Positions 1-7,890 are shown, numbered from the stretch's first letter. The stretch is DNA of 13,248 nucleotides from Ruminococcus sp. CAG:254 (GCA_000433635.1 HF997861.1:1-13248), one strand, 5' to 3'. Made by a program: numbers and translations. The notes: generated by a model not told the origin, from the sequence alone.

Positions 1-25
1 CAGCATTTTTGAAAAATTGCTGGAT

Positions 26-68
26 CAAAAAACTTTCATTTACCTGCGGCTCGTTGCTTACAGCCAAT
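26..68 (-). repeat. Dispersed intergenic repeat, copy A
   Basis: Read on the minus strand, this block starts ATTGGCTGTA, contains AACGAGCCGCAGG and ends AAAGTTTTTTG. It matches a block at 13142-13185 on the plus strand in about 38 of 44 aligned columns, with one single-base gap. In both places it begins a few bases after the T-run of a hairpin flanked by A7 and T6. The two copies therefore form one element in inverted orientation about 13 kb apart. No coding signal (ribosome binding site, start) was found. Its function is unknown; the repeat itself is seen directly. Confidence 0.75.
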
Positions 69-71
69 ATC

Positions 72-109
72 AAAAAACTGCGGACATGGATTTTGTCCGC
101 AGTTTTTTT
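72..109. terminator. Bidirectional hairpin terminator after the glycosyltransferase gene
   Basis: Arms CTGCGGACA (78-86) and TGTCCGCAG (94-102) pair perfectly over 9 bp with a 7-nt loop. T-runs follow in both directions: T7 at 103-109 on plus and T6 on minus (72-77). It lies about 13 bases past the stop codon of the glycosyltransferase, so it most likely ends that minus-strand operon. It also forms the front part of the repeated element described for 26-68. Confidence 0.85.
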
Positions 110-121
110 GTTCCTTATAAA

Positions 122-1102
122 TTAAGCAGTCGGTTTATCATCTTCTAATTCCGTTGCTGGATGGTCGTCATAATCCATCTTTCGTACATGATACTGCACA
201 TCTTCCAAAATCTTTCGATTCGCTGCAACCGTATCCCCCAGCAATCCCATGATAATCGTCTGGAATCCAATCATCAGCAGCACTGCCGTTAAAATCAGGG
301 ACTGTACATGACCGCTGCCCTCGCCCATGCCGAGATAGACCAAGAACCGAATCCCCAACAGAACACCCAGTGCAAAAATTATCGTGCCCAGCGTACCGAA
401 GAATTTCAGCGGTTTATACATGACAAAAGAACGGGTAATGACAGAAGCAGAGCGTTTCATATACCGCCACATGCTGGAGAATAGACGGGATGGACGGGTT
501 TCCGGATTCGTACGAATCGGAACAGAACCGATCGCCATTTTGCTTTGTCCTGCCTGAATGATGGTTTCCAGCGTGTAGGTGTATTCATTGACCACATTCA
601 TCCGCATGGCTGCTTCTCTGGAATAGGCACGGAATCCGCTCGGTGCATCCGGAACATCCGTCTGAGAGGCAACTCGTACCACCCAGCTTCCCAAATGCTG
701 AAATTTCTTTTTCTTCCATGAGAAGTGTTCTGTTTCATCAATTGGACGTTCGCCAATGACCATATCGGCTTTCTTTTGTAGAATTGGCTGTACCAGCTTT
801 TCAATGTCCGCTCCGCAATACTGGTTGTCCGCATCGGTGTTGACAATGATGTCAGCTCCCAGCCGCAGACAGGCATCCAATCCGGCTAAAAAGCCTCTTG
901 CCAGTCCTTTGTTGCGGCGGAACGAAACAATATGATGAACGCCTAATTTGCGGGCAGCCTCTACGGTTGCATCTTTGCTGCCGTCATTGATGATGAGGTA
1001 TTCAATGGTATCAATGCCATCAATGTGTGTGGGCAGGTCGTGAATCGCCAGCCCGAGGGTTTCTGCTTCGTTGTAGCAGGGAATCTGTATCATTAATTTC
1101 AT
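122..1102 (-). CDS. Membrane-anchored family 2 glycosyltransferase (DPM1/DpsP-like)
   Basis: This is a 326-residue GT-A glycosyltransferase, probably moving a sugar from a nucleotide donor to a lipid (polyprenyl phosphate) or surface-glycan acceptor at the inner face of the membrane. Seen: the family 2 opening IPCYNEAETL (residues 7-16), the IINDGSKD nucleotide-binding motif (37-44), the DxD-type metal site NTDADNQY (D90, D92) and the acceptor-loop motif DAPSGFRAYSREA (152-164). Two hydrophobic segments follow at about 235-257 and 267-289, then a charged cytoplasmic tail. The ATG at 1102 is preferred because AGGGAGT (1113-1119) sits about 10 bases before it. A TTG start at 1111 would add three residues but stands almost on that site. 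The gene begins 24 bases after the C39-like gene and is probably cotranscribed with it. The exact sugar and acceptor cannot be read from sequence. Confidence 0.9.
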   Translation of the reverse strand: MKLMIQIPCYNEAETLGLAIHDLPTHIDGIDTIEYLIINDGSKDATVEAARKLGVHHIVSFRRNKGLARGFLAGLDACLRLGADIIVNTDADNQYCGADIEKLVQPILQKKADMVIGERPIDETEHFSWKKKKFQHLGSWVVRVASQTDVPDAPSGFRAYSREAAMRMNVVNEYTYTLETIIQAGQSKMAIGSVPIRTNPETRPSRLFSSMWRYMKRSASVITRSFVMYKPLKFFGTLGTIIFALGVLLGIRFLVYLGMGEGSGHVQSLILTAVLLMIGFQTIIMGLLGDTVAANRKILEDVQYHVRKMDYDDHPATELEDDKPTA

Positions 1103-1126
1103 CGCTTCCAATACTCCCTATCTCTT

Positions 1127-2080
1127 TTAATAAATAATAACTGCTTGTTTATAGCACTGTTCGTAGCATTCTTTGAACCGGTTCATGTCATATTCCATTT
1201 CGCCGTTTAACGAGTCGTTGACAATGACAACATTGCGGTCTAAGTCGTAGCCCTTGAGCAGGTAGACGTGTTCGTTTTCTAACCAATAGACATCCAAATT
1301 CTTTGGCGTGGATGTACTGCCATCGCTGTTGGTTTCGGTGTAGTTGTAAATGGTGTATGCATAAACTTCCTGAATATCCACAAGGTCGATGCTTGCCCAG
1401 ATGGCAACCGGATGATTGCTGGCAACTTCCCGGAGCAAGTCCTCAAACTTTGCCCCTGTGAGGTCTTTGACGATTCTGCCGCTGTTCTGTGCAGCAAGAT
1501 ATTTCCGGGCAGTGTCTACGATAACCGGAGCATAACAGCCATATCCGGCAGAGTCGTACGGCGAACCGATGAAAGCCTGCTGGAAAGTCGCCTCGCCTTC
1601 ACTCTTGCAAGTTAAATAGCCTTCTGCCAGCTGAACCTTGTCCACTTGGAATCCAACTGCATCCAGCAGCATGGCAAGGGTTGTGATTTCGCAGCCAGTC
1701 GGCAGTTCCGGCAGCTGTAAAATTGGGTCAACTTCCATGGAATAGGTTGTGGGCAGGTCGCCGGAAATCAAATATTCTGAAGTTGGCGGGTCAGTGGCTG
1801 TAGTTTGTGGAATGGTAGGAGTTGGTTCGGGAGCCGTTGTTTCCGGTAGAATGGATGCTGGTTCGGGAACCGTTGTGGTTTCCTCTGTGGTGGTTGTCGT
1901 TACCGCAGCGGTATTGTTTTTTTTGTCATTATGGGAGTGAACACAGGCAACGCAGCCTTTCCGGATGAGAAAGACGAACAATGCCAGTAATAACAAGGCG
2001 ATGATTCGCCGGTTTCTGGCTTGTGTGCGGGTCACACGCTTTTTCGGTCGGGGGGCATGTGGTGTTGCAGACTCTGCCAT
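1127..2080 (-). CDS. Membrane-anchored C39-like cysteine peptidase with Thr/Pro stalk
   Basis: The 317-residue protein has a basic N terminus, one membrane segment (about 25-39), then a low-complexity stalk rich in Thr, Pro and Glu (about 58-100), then a catalytic-type domain. The domain resembles the Peptidase_C39_2 family: LPTGCEITTLAMLL places the candidate nucleophile at C130, ENEHVYLLKGYD gives the candidate histidine H271, and IVNDS gives D289. The topology suggests an enzyme displayed outside the cell (inference). No ABC transporter is attached, unlike bacteriocin-processing C39 peptidases, so the substrate is unknown. C43 and C46 lie just after the membrane segment and could be modified. 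The start is supported by AGAAAGGTGGG about 10 bases upstream. It is the first gene of a two-gene operon with the glycosyltransferase and has a near-consensus promoter. Confidence 0.82.
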   Translation of the reverse strand: MAESATPHAPRPKKRVTRTQARNRRIIALLLLALFVFLIRKGCVACVHSHNDKKNNTAAVTTTTTEETTTVPEPASILPETTAPEPTPTIPQTTATDPPTSEYLISGDLPTTYSMEVDPILQLPELPTGCEITTLAMLLDAVGFQVDKVQLAEGYLTCKSEGEATFQQAFIGSPYDSAGYGCYAPVIVDTARKYLAAQNSGRIVKDLTGAKFEDLLREVASNHPVAIWASIDLVDIQEVYAYTIYNYTETNSDGSTSTPKNLDVYWLENEHVYLLKGYDLDRNVVIVNDSLNGEMEYDMNRFKECYEQCYKQAVIIY

Positions 2081-2125
2081 AAGAGCAGTCCCACCTTTCT
2101 AATTTCTATTTTGTGATTTCTCTTT

Positions 2126-2154
2126 ATTATAGCACGAAAACAGGCTTCGGTCAA
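2126..2154 (-). promoter_or_regulatory. Sigma-A promoter of the C39-like/glycosyltransferase operon
   Basis: On the minus strand, TTGACC (2149-2154) is followed by a 17-nt spacer and TATAAT (2126-2131). Transcription would begin near 2118, giving a leader of about 38 nt before the start codon at 2080. The region from 2155 to 2250 shows nothing else recognisable. Confidence 0.85.
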
Positions 2155-2251
2155 TGCATGGAATTCGACAAAACGGGAAATGGAACGCAGATTTTTATAG
2201 CAAAACTGTAAAAAGCGTTGAATCTTTTTCCGATTTTGTGGAGCAGAAATG

Positions 2252-2290
2252 AAAAAACGGACAACATCCCGCTGTCCGTTTTCTTTTTTT
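2252..2290 (-). terminator. Terminator after the HgdB/DUF2229-like gene
   Basis: Arms AAAACGGACA (2254-2263) and TGTCCGTTTT (2273-2282) pair over 10 bp around a 9-nt loop. On the minus strand the hairpin ends in a T6 run (2252-2257). It starts 14 bases past the stop codon of the 408-residue gene. T7 at 2284-2290 would let it also stop plus-strand transcription. Confidence 0.85.
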
Positions 2291-2303
2291 GTGGATAAAA
2301 CAT

Positions 2304-3530
2304 TTATTTTTCTGCGGCTGCCGAGGCAAGCATCAGCTTGATTCGGTTTTCCTGATTGACCTTTGTTGCACCGGGGTCATAGTCGATGGCAACAATATTT
2401 GCCTCTGGGTAAGCCTGCTTGATGGTACGGGACATACCCTTTGCCACAATGTGATTCGGCAGGCAGCCGAACGGCTGGGTACAGATGATGTTTTTAATGC
2501 CATGTTCAACCAGCACTGCCATTTCAGCGGTAATCATCCAGCCTTCGCCCATGCAAATGCCTTGATTGGTATATTTGTCCGCCGCTTTCCGCAGTTCTTC
2601 AAAGTCATGCATGGGCGTAAATACACCATGCTCCTGCATGCAGCGGATGGTTTCCATCTGCTTGCTGTGTAAGAACTTGTAGCCAATGCCGAACAATGCG
2701 GTATGCAAATTGCGGTATTGATAGAGTTTCGCATTATTTTCCGAGTTCGCTGCACAGTACAGAACAAACGACATCAGCGTTGGAACGACTGGTTCGCAGC
2801 CCTCTTGTAACAGAAAATCTTCGAGGTGGTTGTTGGCGAGCGGAGAATACTTGACATAAATTTCCCCGATGATGCCGACCCGAATTTTCGGCTTCTGGCT
2901 GCGGGGAATCGCTGCGAAGTCCTCCAGCATTGCCCGATACCATTTCTTTGTGTGGCGGTAGTCGTTTGTGCGGAACAGCTTGTCCAGTTTGTTTTGCCAC
3001 TGTTCGAGTGTCTTTTGTGATTCGCCCTCGTTCAGTTCATAGGGGCGGCACTGGTTGTAGATGGTCATGAGCAAGTCGGCATACAGAACGCCGTAGACCA
3101 GCTTGATGCAGAGCGGCAGTGTCAGTTGAAAGCCGCTTGCTTTTTCGAGTCCGGCAAAGTTCAGAGAGATGACCGGAACTTGTGGGAACTGCTGTGCCAT
3201 GCATTTCCGGAGCAGGTGGATGTAGTTGGAAGCCCGGCAGCCGCCGCCTGTCTGGGTAATGAGCAGGGCAGTTTTGTCCGGGTCATATTTGCCGCTTTTC
3301 AGAGCCTCCATAAATTGCCCAACAACAAGCAATGCCGGGTAACAGGTATCGTTGTGGACATTTTTCAATCCCTCTTCTACGACCGTACGGGAGGAAGATT
3401 CCAGCAGTTCCATGTGGTAACCGAACTGACCGAAGATGGAGATCAACAGCCGAAAGTGAATGGGCAGCATATTCGGCACTAAGATGGTATGCGTTTTCCG
3501 CATTTCGGGGGTAAATTGCTGATATTGCAT
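2304..3530 (-). CDS. HgdB/DUF2229-like protein, C-terminal half of a split activase/dehydratase-type protein
   Basis: This 408-residue protein belongs to the 2-hydroxyacyl-CoA dehydratase-like group found at the C-terminal end of the large clostridial 'acyl-CoA dehydratase activase-related' proteins. Seen: conserved cysteine motifs NDTCYPALLVVGQ (C63), TGGGCRASNY (C98) and CTQPFGCLPNH (C350, C356), plus a GEGWMITAEM segment (328-337) and a DYDPGAT segment (383-389). These cysteines are candidates for iron-sulfur ligation (inference). A strong AAGGAG site 10 bases before the ATG shows that it is translated on its own. The gene follows the 1005-residue gene by 77 bases, and the two lengths add up to about 1413, close to the usual single-chain form. 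The reaction of this subfamily is not established. No acyl-CoA dehydratase pathway genes (CoA transferase, electron transfer flavoprotein) lie nearby. Confidence 0.85.
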   Translation of the reverse strand: MQYQQFTPEMRKTHTILVPNMLPIHFRLLISIFGQFGYHMELLESSSRTVVEEGLKNVHNDTCYPALLVVGQFMEALKSGKYDPDKTALLITQTGGGCRASNYIHLLRKCMAQQFPQVPVISLNFAGLEKASGFQLTLPLCIKLVYGVLYADLLMTIYNQCRPYELNEGESQKTLEQWQNKLDKLFRTNDYRHTKKWYRAMLEDFAAIPRSQKPKIRVGIIGEIYVKYSPLANNHLEDFLLQEGCEPVVPTLMSFVLYCAANSENNAKLYQYRNLHTALFGIGYKFLHSKQMETIRCMQEHGVFTPMHDFEELRKAADKYTNQGICMGEGWMITAEMAVLVEHGIKNIICTQPFGCLPNHIVAKGMSRTIKQAYPEANIVAIDYDPGATKVNQENRIKLMLASAAAEK

Positions 3531-3573
3531 AAATCACAAACTCCTTGCAAACAGTCTGCAAACAGGGGAGCAT

Positions 3574-3595
3574 CTGCCGGAACGAATTCCGGCAG
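3574..3595. other. Intercistronic hairpin with TTCG loop
   Basis: Nine-base arms CTGCCGGAA and TTCCGGCAG pair perfectly around a four-base loop, which reads TTCG in the minus-strand transcript. No T-run follows, so it is not a classical terminator. It lies between the stop codon of the 1005-residue gene (3608) and the ribosome binding site of the 408-residue gene. It may mark RNA processing, protect an mRNA end or set the ratio of the two proteins (inference). The direct repeat TGTTTGCA-gac-TGTTTGCA follows it on the minus strand, just before the ribosome binding site. Confidence 0.7.
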
Positions 3596-3607
3596 CAGTC
3601 CACATGG

Positions 3608-6600
3608 TTATACAGACACGGGTTCTTTTTCGTTCTTCGGTGCGACTTCGGATGGAGCAGCTGCCGGTTTTGGCGGAACATCTGCACCAATGGCAGCTTT
3701 TAAACTCCGCAGCCGAATTTTTGCAGCACCCAAGTTGCTGATTTCGTCAATCTTCAATTGGGTATAGAGTTTTCCGCTCTGTTCCAGAATCCGGCGGACT
3801 TCGTCTGTGGTGATGGCATCAATGCCGCAGCCGAATGATACCAGCTGTACCAGTTGGAAATCCGGCTGTGTTGTGACATACTGGGCAGCCCGATACATTC
3901 TGGAGTGATATGTCCACTGGTTGAGTGCCTGCAATTCCGGTGTGTGTGCGAGTCCGGCAATGCTGTCCTCGGTAATGACTGCCATGCCAAGGCTGCTGAT
4001 GAGCTTGTGGATGCCGTGGTTGATTTCCGGATCAATGTGGTATGGTCTGCCAGCGAGAACCAAAATCGTTTTTCCAGCTGCTCTTGCCTGCCGGACAATT
4101 TCCTGTGCAGTCTGGGTAATCTGGTTGTGGTACTGTTCGAGAGCCGCAAAGCCATGTTCGAGAGCCGCTGCAATTTCTTTCTTGGTGGCATAGTCAGACA
4201 GACAGGCATATAAAACGGTAATCAGATGTTTCCGGCGGTTCAGGTCTAGGAACGGATGCAGGAAATTCTGTTCGTTTAGTTTTTCGTTGTTTGCCAGCAG
4301 CAATTCCGGATAATAGGCAACAACTGGGCAGTTATAATGGTTGTCGGAGTCGCCCTCATCCAGATTGTACGTCATGCACGGATAGAAAATGAAATCCACG
4401 TTCTGTTCCAGCAGGCTTTCAATGTGTCCGTGTGCCAGCTTTGCCGGATAACAAACCGTATCAGACGGAATGGTGCTCTGTCCCTTGTAGTAAGTCTTTC
4501 GGGTGCTCTCTTCGGAGAGTTTCACAGCAAAGCCCAAATCCGTGAAGAAGGTATACCACAATGGCAGCTGGTCGTAATAGTGCAGTGCCATTGGCAAGCC
4601 AACAGTTGCCTTTGGCTGTTCCGGCTGGCGGTCGGTGAGAGAGCAAAGCGTTTCATATTTCCAGTCAACCAGATTCGGAATCTGGTCTTTCTTAGAAACC
4701 CCTGCACCCCGTTCGCAGCGGTTGCCGGCAATAAAGCGTTTTCCGTTCGAGAACCGCAGAATTTGCAGATTGCAATGTGCGGTACAGCCGTTGCAGGTGG
4801 TATTCTGTGTGCGATAGGTGAGGGTGTGTAAATCCATCAGGGAGAGCAGCGTGCTGCTGCCGGAGGTGTGTTCCTTGGCGTAAATCGCAGCCCCAAACGC
4901 TCCCATCAGTCCAGAGATTGCCGGACGGATGACATCCCGTCCCATCTCTCGTTCAAAGCAACGCAATACGGCATCGTTCAGGAACGTGCCGCCCTGTACG
5001 ACAATGTGTTTCCCGAGGTCTTCTGGTGACTTCGCACGGATAACTTTATAAATCGCATTTTTAACAATCGAACCAGACAGACCAGCGGAAATATCGGCAA
5101 CCGTTGCACCGTCTTTCTGTGCCTGTTTGACACTGCTGTTCATAAAGACGGTACAGCGAGAACCAAGGTCAACCGGACGTTCTGCAAATAAGCCCAGTTT
5201 TGCAAATTCTGCAACATCATAGCCCAGAGCATTGGCGAATGCCTGAATAAAAGAACCGCAGCCGGAGGAGCAGGCTTCATTCAGCATAATGCTGTCAATT
5301 GCTCCGTTTTTAATCTGGAAGCACTTGATATCCTGCCCGCCGATGTCAATGATAAAATCCACATCTGGACAGAAAAACTCTGCTGCTCGGAAATGGGCAA
5401 CGGTTTCGACAATGCCGAAATCAATGCCGAGTCCTGCTTTCAGCATTTCTTCGCCGTAGCCAGTGACTGCACTGCCGCAGATTTTCAAGTTCGGATTCTT
5501 TTTCTGATAGAGGGTTTCGAGGGCACGCTTCACGCATTCGAGCGGCTGCCCCTTGTTGGTTTCATAGAACGAATAGAGCAGGGAATTATCTTCGCCAATC
5601 AATGCCACTTTTGTGGTAGTCGAACCAGCATCAACGCCTAGGTAAGCATTGCCCTGATAAGTATGCAGGTCGCCGTGAACAACGTCGTTTTGTGCATGGC
5701 GTTCCCGAAAACGGTCGTATTCTTCCTGATAGCCGAACAGCGGCTTGTCAGCAATCACGGTATGATTGGTTTCAGCGGATTCGATTTGTTTCAGCAGGGC
5801 TTCGCCTGTGACGGGTTTATCCGCACTGTTCTCCGCAGCAAGGGCACAGCCATAGGCAACAAAGGTTCTGCCGTCTACGGGGAAAATCGCATGTTCTGCA
5901 TCCAGGTGCAGCGTCTGCATGAAGGCATTCCGCAGCCCCTGTAGGAAAGAGAGTGGACCACCCAAGAAGAGCACATGCCCTTGAATTTTCCGCCCCTGAG
6001 CCAGACCGGAAACGGTCTGGTCTACCACCGCCTGATAAATGCTGGCAGCAACATTTTCCCGTTTTGCTCCCTGATTCAGCAGCGGCTGAATGTCGGACTT
6101 TGCGAAAACGCCGCAGCGTGCAGCGATGGGGTAGGTGCGGTCAGCCTGCAATGCCATCTGGTCGAGTTCATCCACAGTGACATCCAGCAAGGTTGCCATC
6201 TGGTCGATAAAAGCCCCCGTACCGCCAGCACACGAACCGTTCATGCGTTGTTCCACACCGCCGGTGAGGAAGATAATTTTTGCATCTTCTCCGCCCAGTT
6301 CAATGACGGCATCCGCTTCGGGATAGCGTTCTTTTACGGCGAGAAAAGCAGCATGCACTTCCTGTACAAAGGGGATTTTTGCAGCAGTTGCAAGTCCCAG
6401 ACCGGCAGAACCAGTCATATGCACCGAGAACAGCGTTGCCGGATGTTCCTTGATAATGGCTTGCAGTTGTTCAGAAACGGCTTCCTTGACTTTGGAAAAG
6501 TGCCGCTGATAGGTACTGTGCAGGACATGATGGTCTGCATCTAAAATGACGGTTTTGACGGTGGTAGAACCAACGTCAATTCCGAGTGTATACGCAGCCT

Positions 6601-6625
6601 TCTGCTGCAATTTGATTTCACTCAC
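3608..6625 (-). CDS. Tandem BadF/BadG ATPase (2-hydroxyacyl-CoA dehydratase activase type) with DUF2229
   Basis: The 1005-residue protein has two ASKHA-fold BadF/BadG/BcrA/HgdC domains followed by a DUF2229 region. Domain 1 (about 11-265) has GIDVGSTTVK (15-24), the iron-sulfur-type cysteines NGSCAGGTGAF (C132) and ARCGVFAKSD (C171), and LGGPLSFL. Domain 2 (about 327-583) has GVDAGSTTTK (330-339), NEACSSGCGSF (C452, C456), SRCTVFMNSS (C491) and VQGGTFLND. A CxxCxxxC cluster (C611, C614, C618) with C637 leads into DUF2229, which holds SDTVCYPAKLAHGH (C725), FYPCMTY (C750) and the end motif LKIDEISNLGAAKIR. In known activases, ATP hydrolysis drives electron transfer from a [4Fe-4S] cluster to a dehydratase; the target of this family is unknown. 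The GTG start has AGGAG 7 bases upstream. The Pro/Ala-rich tail (984-1005) looks like a leftover inter-domain linker. Confidence 0.9.
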   Translation of the reverse strand: MSEIKLQQKAAYTLGIDVGSTTVKTVILDADHHVLHSTYQRHFSKVKEAVSEQLQAIIKEHPATLFSVHMTGSAGLGLATAAKIPFVQEVHAAFLAVKERYPEADAVIELGGEDAKIIFLTGGVEQRMNGSCAGGTGAFIDQMATLLDVTVDELDQMALQADRTYPIAARCGVFAKSDIQPLLNQGAKRENVAASIYQAVVDQTVSGLAQGRKIQGHVLFLGGPLSFLQGLRNAFMQTLHLDAEHAIFPVDGRTFVAYGCALAAENSADKPVTGEALLKQIESAETNHTVIADKPLFGYQEEYDRFRERHAQNDVVHGDLHTYQGNAYLGVDAGSTTTKVALIGEDNSLLYSFYETNKGQPLECVKRALETLYQKKNPNLKICGSAVTGYGEEMLKAGLGIDFGIVETVAHFRAAEFFCPDVDFIIDIGGQDIKCFQIKNGAIDSIMLNEACSSGCGSFIQAFANALGYDVAEFAKLGLFAERPVDLGSRCTVFMNSSVKQAQKDGATVADISAGLSGSIVKNAIYKVIRAKSPEDLGKHIVVQGGTFLNDAVLRCFEREMGRDVIRPAISGLMGAFGAAIYAKEHTSGSSTLLSLMDLHTLTYRTQNTTCNGCTAHCNLQILRFSNGKRFIAGNRCERGAGVSKKDQIPNLVDWKYETLCSLTDRQPEQPKATVGLPMALHYYDQLPLWYTFFTDLGFAVKLSEESTRKTYYKGQSTIPSDTVCYPAKLAHGHIESLLEQNVDFIFYPCMTYNLDEGDSDNHYNCPVVAYYPELLLANNEKLNEQNFLHPFLDLNRRKHLITVLYACLSDYATKKEIAAALEHGFAALEQYHNQITQTAQEIVRQARAAGKTILVLAGRPYHIDPEINHGIHKLISSLGMAVITEDSIAGLAHTPELQALNQWTYHSRMYRAAQYVTTQPDFQLVQLVSFGCGIDAITTDEVRRILEQSGKLYTQLKIDEISNLGAAKIRLRSLKAAIGADVPPKPAAAPSEVAPKNEKEPVSV

Positions 6626-6695
6626 AAAAAATCTCCTTTCAAAGGGCTTGGGAAAGCCGCTGAAACCCCGTGCTGCTTTCGATGATGCAAAATAA

Positions 6696-7856
6696 TTATT
6701 CGATATCCCCGTTTACAACCACTCTCGGTACACGCTTTGAAATGCCGCAAACGATTTCATATCCAATTGTACCATAGAAGGCAGCCAGTTCATCCGGTGT
6801 AATCGTCACATTGCCCTCTGTTCCGAACATGGTGACTTCATCACCCGGCTTGACAGGGTCTTTTACCTCGGAAATATCCAACATCAGTTGATCCATGCAG
6901 ACTCTGCCGACAATCGGGCAGGCAACGCCGTGCACAATGGCATATGCCTTATTGGAGAGCAGGCGAGAATAGCCGTCTGCATAGCCAATGGTAACGGTTG
7001 CGATCCGGCATGGATGCGAAACGGTGTAGGTTCTGCCGTAGCTGATGCAGTCGCCTGCTTCCGCTTCCTTGATGTGGGAGATGACAGATTTCAGCGTCAT
7101 GACCGGTTTCAGCGGCAGCGGAACGGGAACGGGATAGTTTGGCAGCAGACCATATAGAATGATGCCGACTCTTGCCAGCGTGCAGCGTGGATTTGGGCGG
7201 TAAACAGTTGCAGCACTGTTCATGAAGTGCAGATGCTGTAACTGGTGTCCGTTTTCAGCGAGCAGGTCATAAACGGCAAGAATCCGGCGTTCCTGTTCGT
7301 CTGTGTAAGCGGTGTTTTCTGCATCGTTCGGGCAGTCTGCAACTGCAAAGTGTGTATACAATCCTTCAATTTTCAGCTGCGGCAGTGCAAACAGCGGCAG
7401 CAGTTCTTCGACACAAGCTTGTGGGTCAGCACTGCGGAAACCAATACGTCCCATGCCCGTATCCAGCTTGATGTGACACCGAACCGGTTCACTGCCCGCA
7501 TGAGCCGCCAGTTCCTGAGCATATTCTGTGGACATGACCCCTTGAATGATGTGGTGTTTGGTGAGTTCCGGAGCGAGTTCCGGCGGCGTATAACCTAGGA
7601 TAAAGATTTCACTGTCTGGGCAGTACTGCCGAACAGAGAGGGCTTCTTCGAGATTGGAAACGGCAAACCAGCGAATGCCCATCTTGTGCAGGGCAGTGCA
7701 GATGACTGCATCTCCATGCCCGTAGGCATCCGCCTTGACGACTGCCATAAAATCGGTGTGTTCCGGCAGGATTTCCTGAATACAGCGGACATTGTTTTCG
7801 AGAGCGGACAGGTCGATTTCTGCCCAAGCACGATGTAAAATAGATGGTTGATGCAT
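6696..7856 (-). CDS. alr: Alanine racemase
   Basis: This PLP enzyme interconverts L- and D-alanine in the cytoplasm and supplies D-Ala for peptidoglycan. The 386-residue length is normal for the family. Seen: the PLP lysine motif AVVKADAYGHG (K41), the substrate and cofactor segments KLDTGMGRIGF (130-140) and THFAVAD, the catalytic tyrosine in ISYGRTYTV (Y273), GYADGYSR (291-298) and the C-terminal VGRVCMDQLMLD (316-327). All main catalytic elements are present. The ATG has AGAAGGAA 7 bases upstream. It is the first gene of a probable three-gene operon: the activase starts 70 bases after its stop with no terminator or clear promoter between. The promoter of alr itself is not obvious and may overlap that of the divergent SLOG gene. 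Confidence 0.96.
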   Translation of the reverse strand: MHQPSILHRAWAEIDLSALENNVRCIQEILPEHTDFMAVVKADAYGHGDAVICTALHKMGIRWFAVSNLEEALSVRQYCPDSEIFILGYTPPELAPELTKHHIIQGVMSTEYAQELAAHAGSEPVRCHIKLDTGMGRIGFRSADPQACVEELLPLFALPQLKIEGLYTHFAVADCPNDAENTAYTDEQERRILAVYDLLAENGHQLQHLHFMNSAATVYRPNPRCTLARVGIILYGLLPNYPVPVPLPLKPVMTLKSVISHIKEAEAGDCISYGRTYTVSHPCRIATVTIGYADGYSRLLSNKAYAIVHGVACPIVGRVCMDQLMLDISEVKDPVKPGDEVTMFGTEGNVTITPDELAAFYGTIGYEIVCGISKRVPRVVVNGDIE

Positions 7857-7873
7857 GATTGATTCCTTCTTTC

Positions 7874-7890
7874 CGCACGAATGGGGTGCG
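7874..7890. other. Small hairpin in the alr leader
   Basis: CGCAC (7874-7878) and GTGCG (7886-7890) can pair around a 7-nt loop just upstream of the alr ribosome binding site. The stem is only 5 bp, so regulatory meaning is uncertain. Confidence 0.3.

Noticed and set aside
1103..1111. TTG start of the glycosyltransferase at 1111
   Set aside because: It lies only about two bases from the AGGGAG ribosome binding site, whereas the ATG at 1102 has normal spacing.
3531..3607. Frameshift or assembly error splitting one activase gene
   Set aside because: The downstream gene has its own strong AAGGAG site and ATG, and the gap contains a defined hairpin, so true separate genes fit better.
5975..6544. 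189-residue plus-strand open frame inside the activase gene
   Set aside because: It is fully antisense to a well-conserved coding region and has no recognisable domain.
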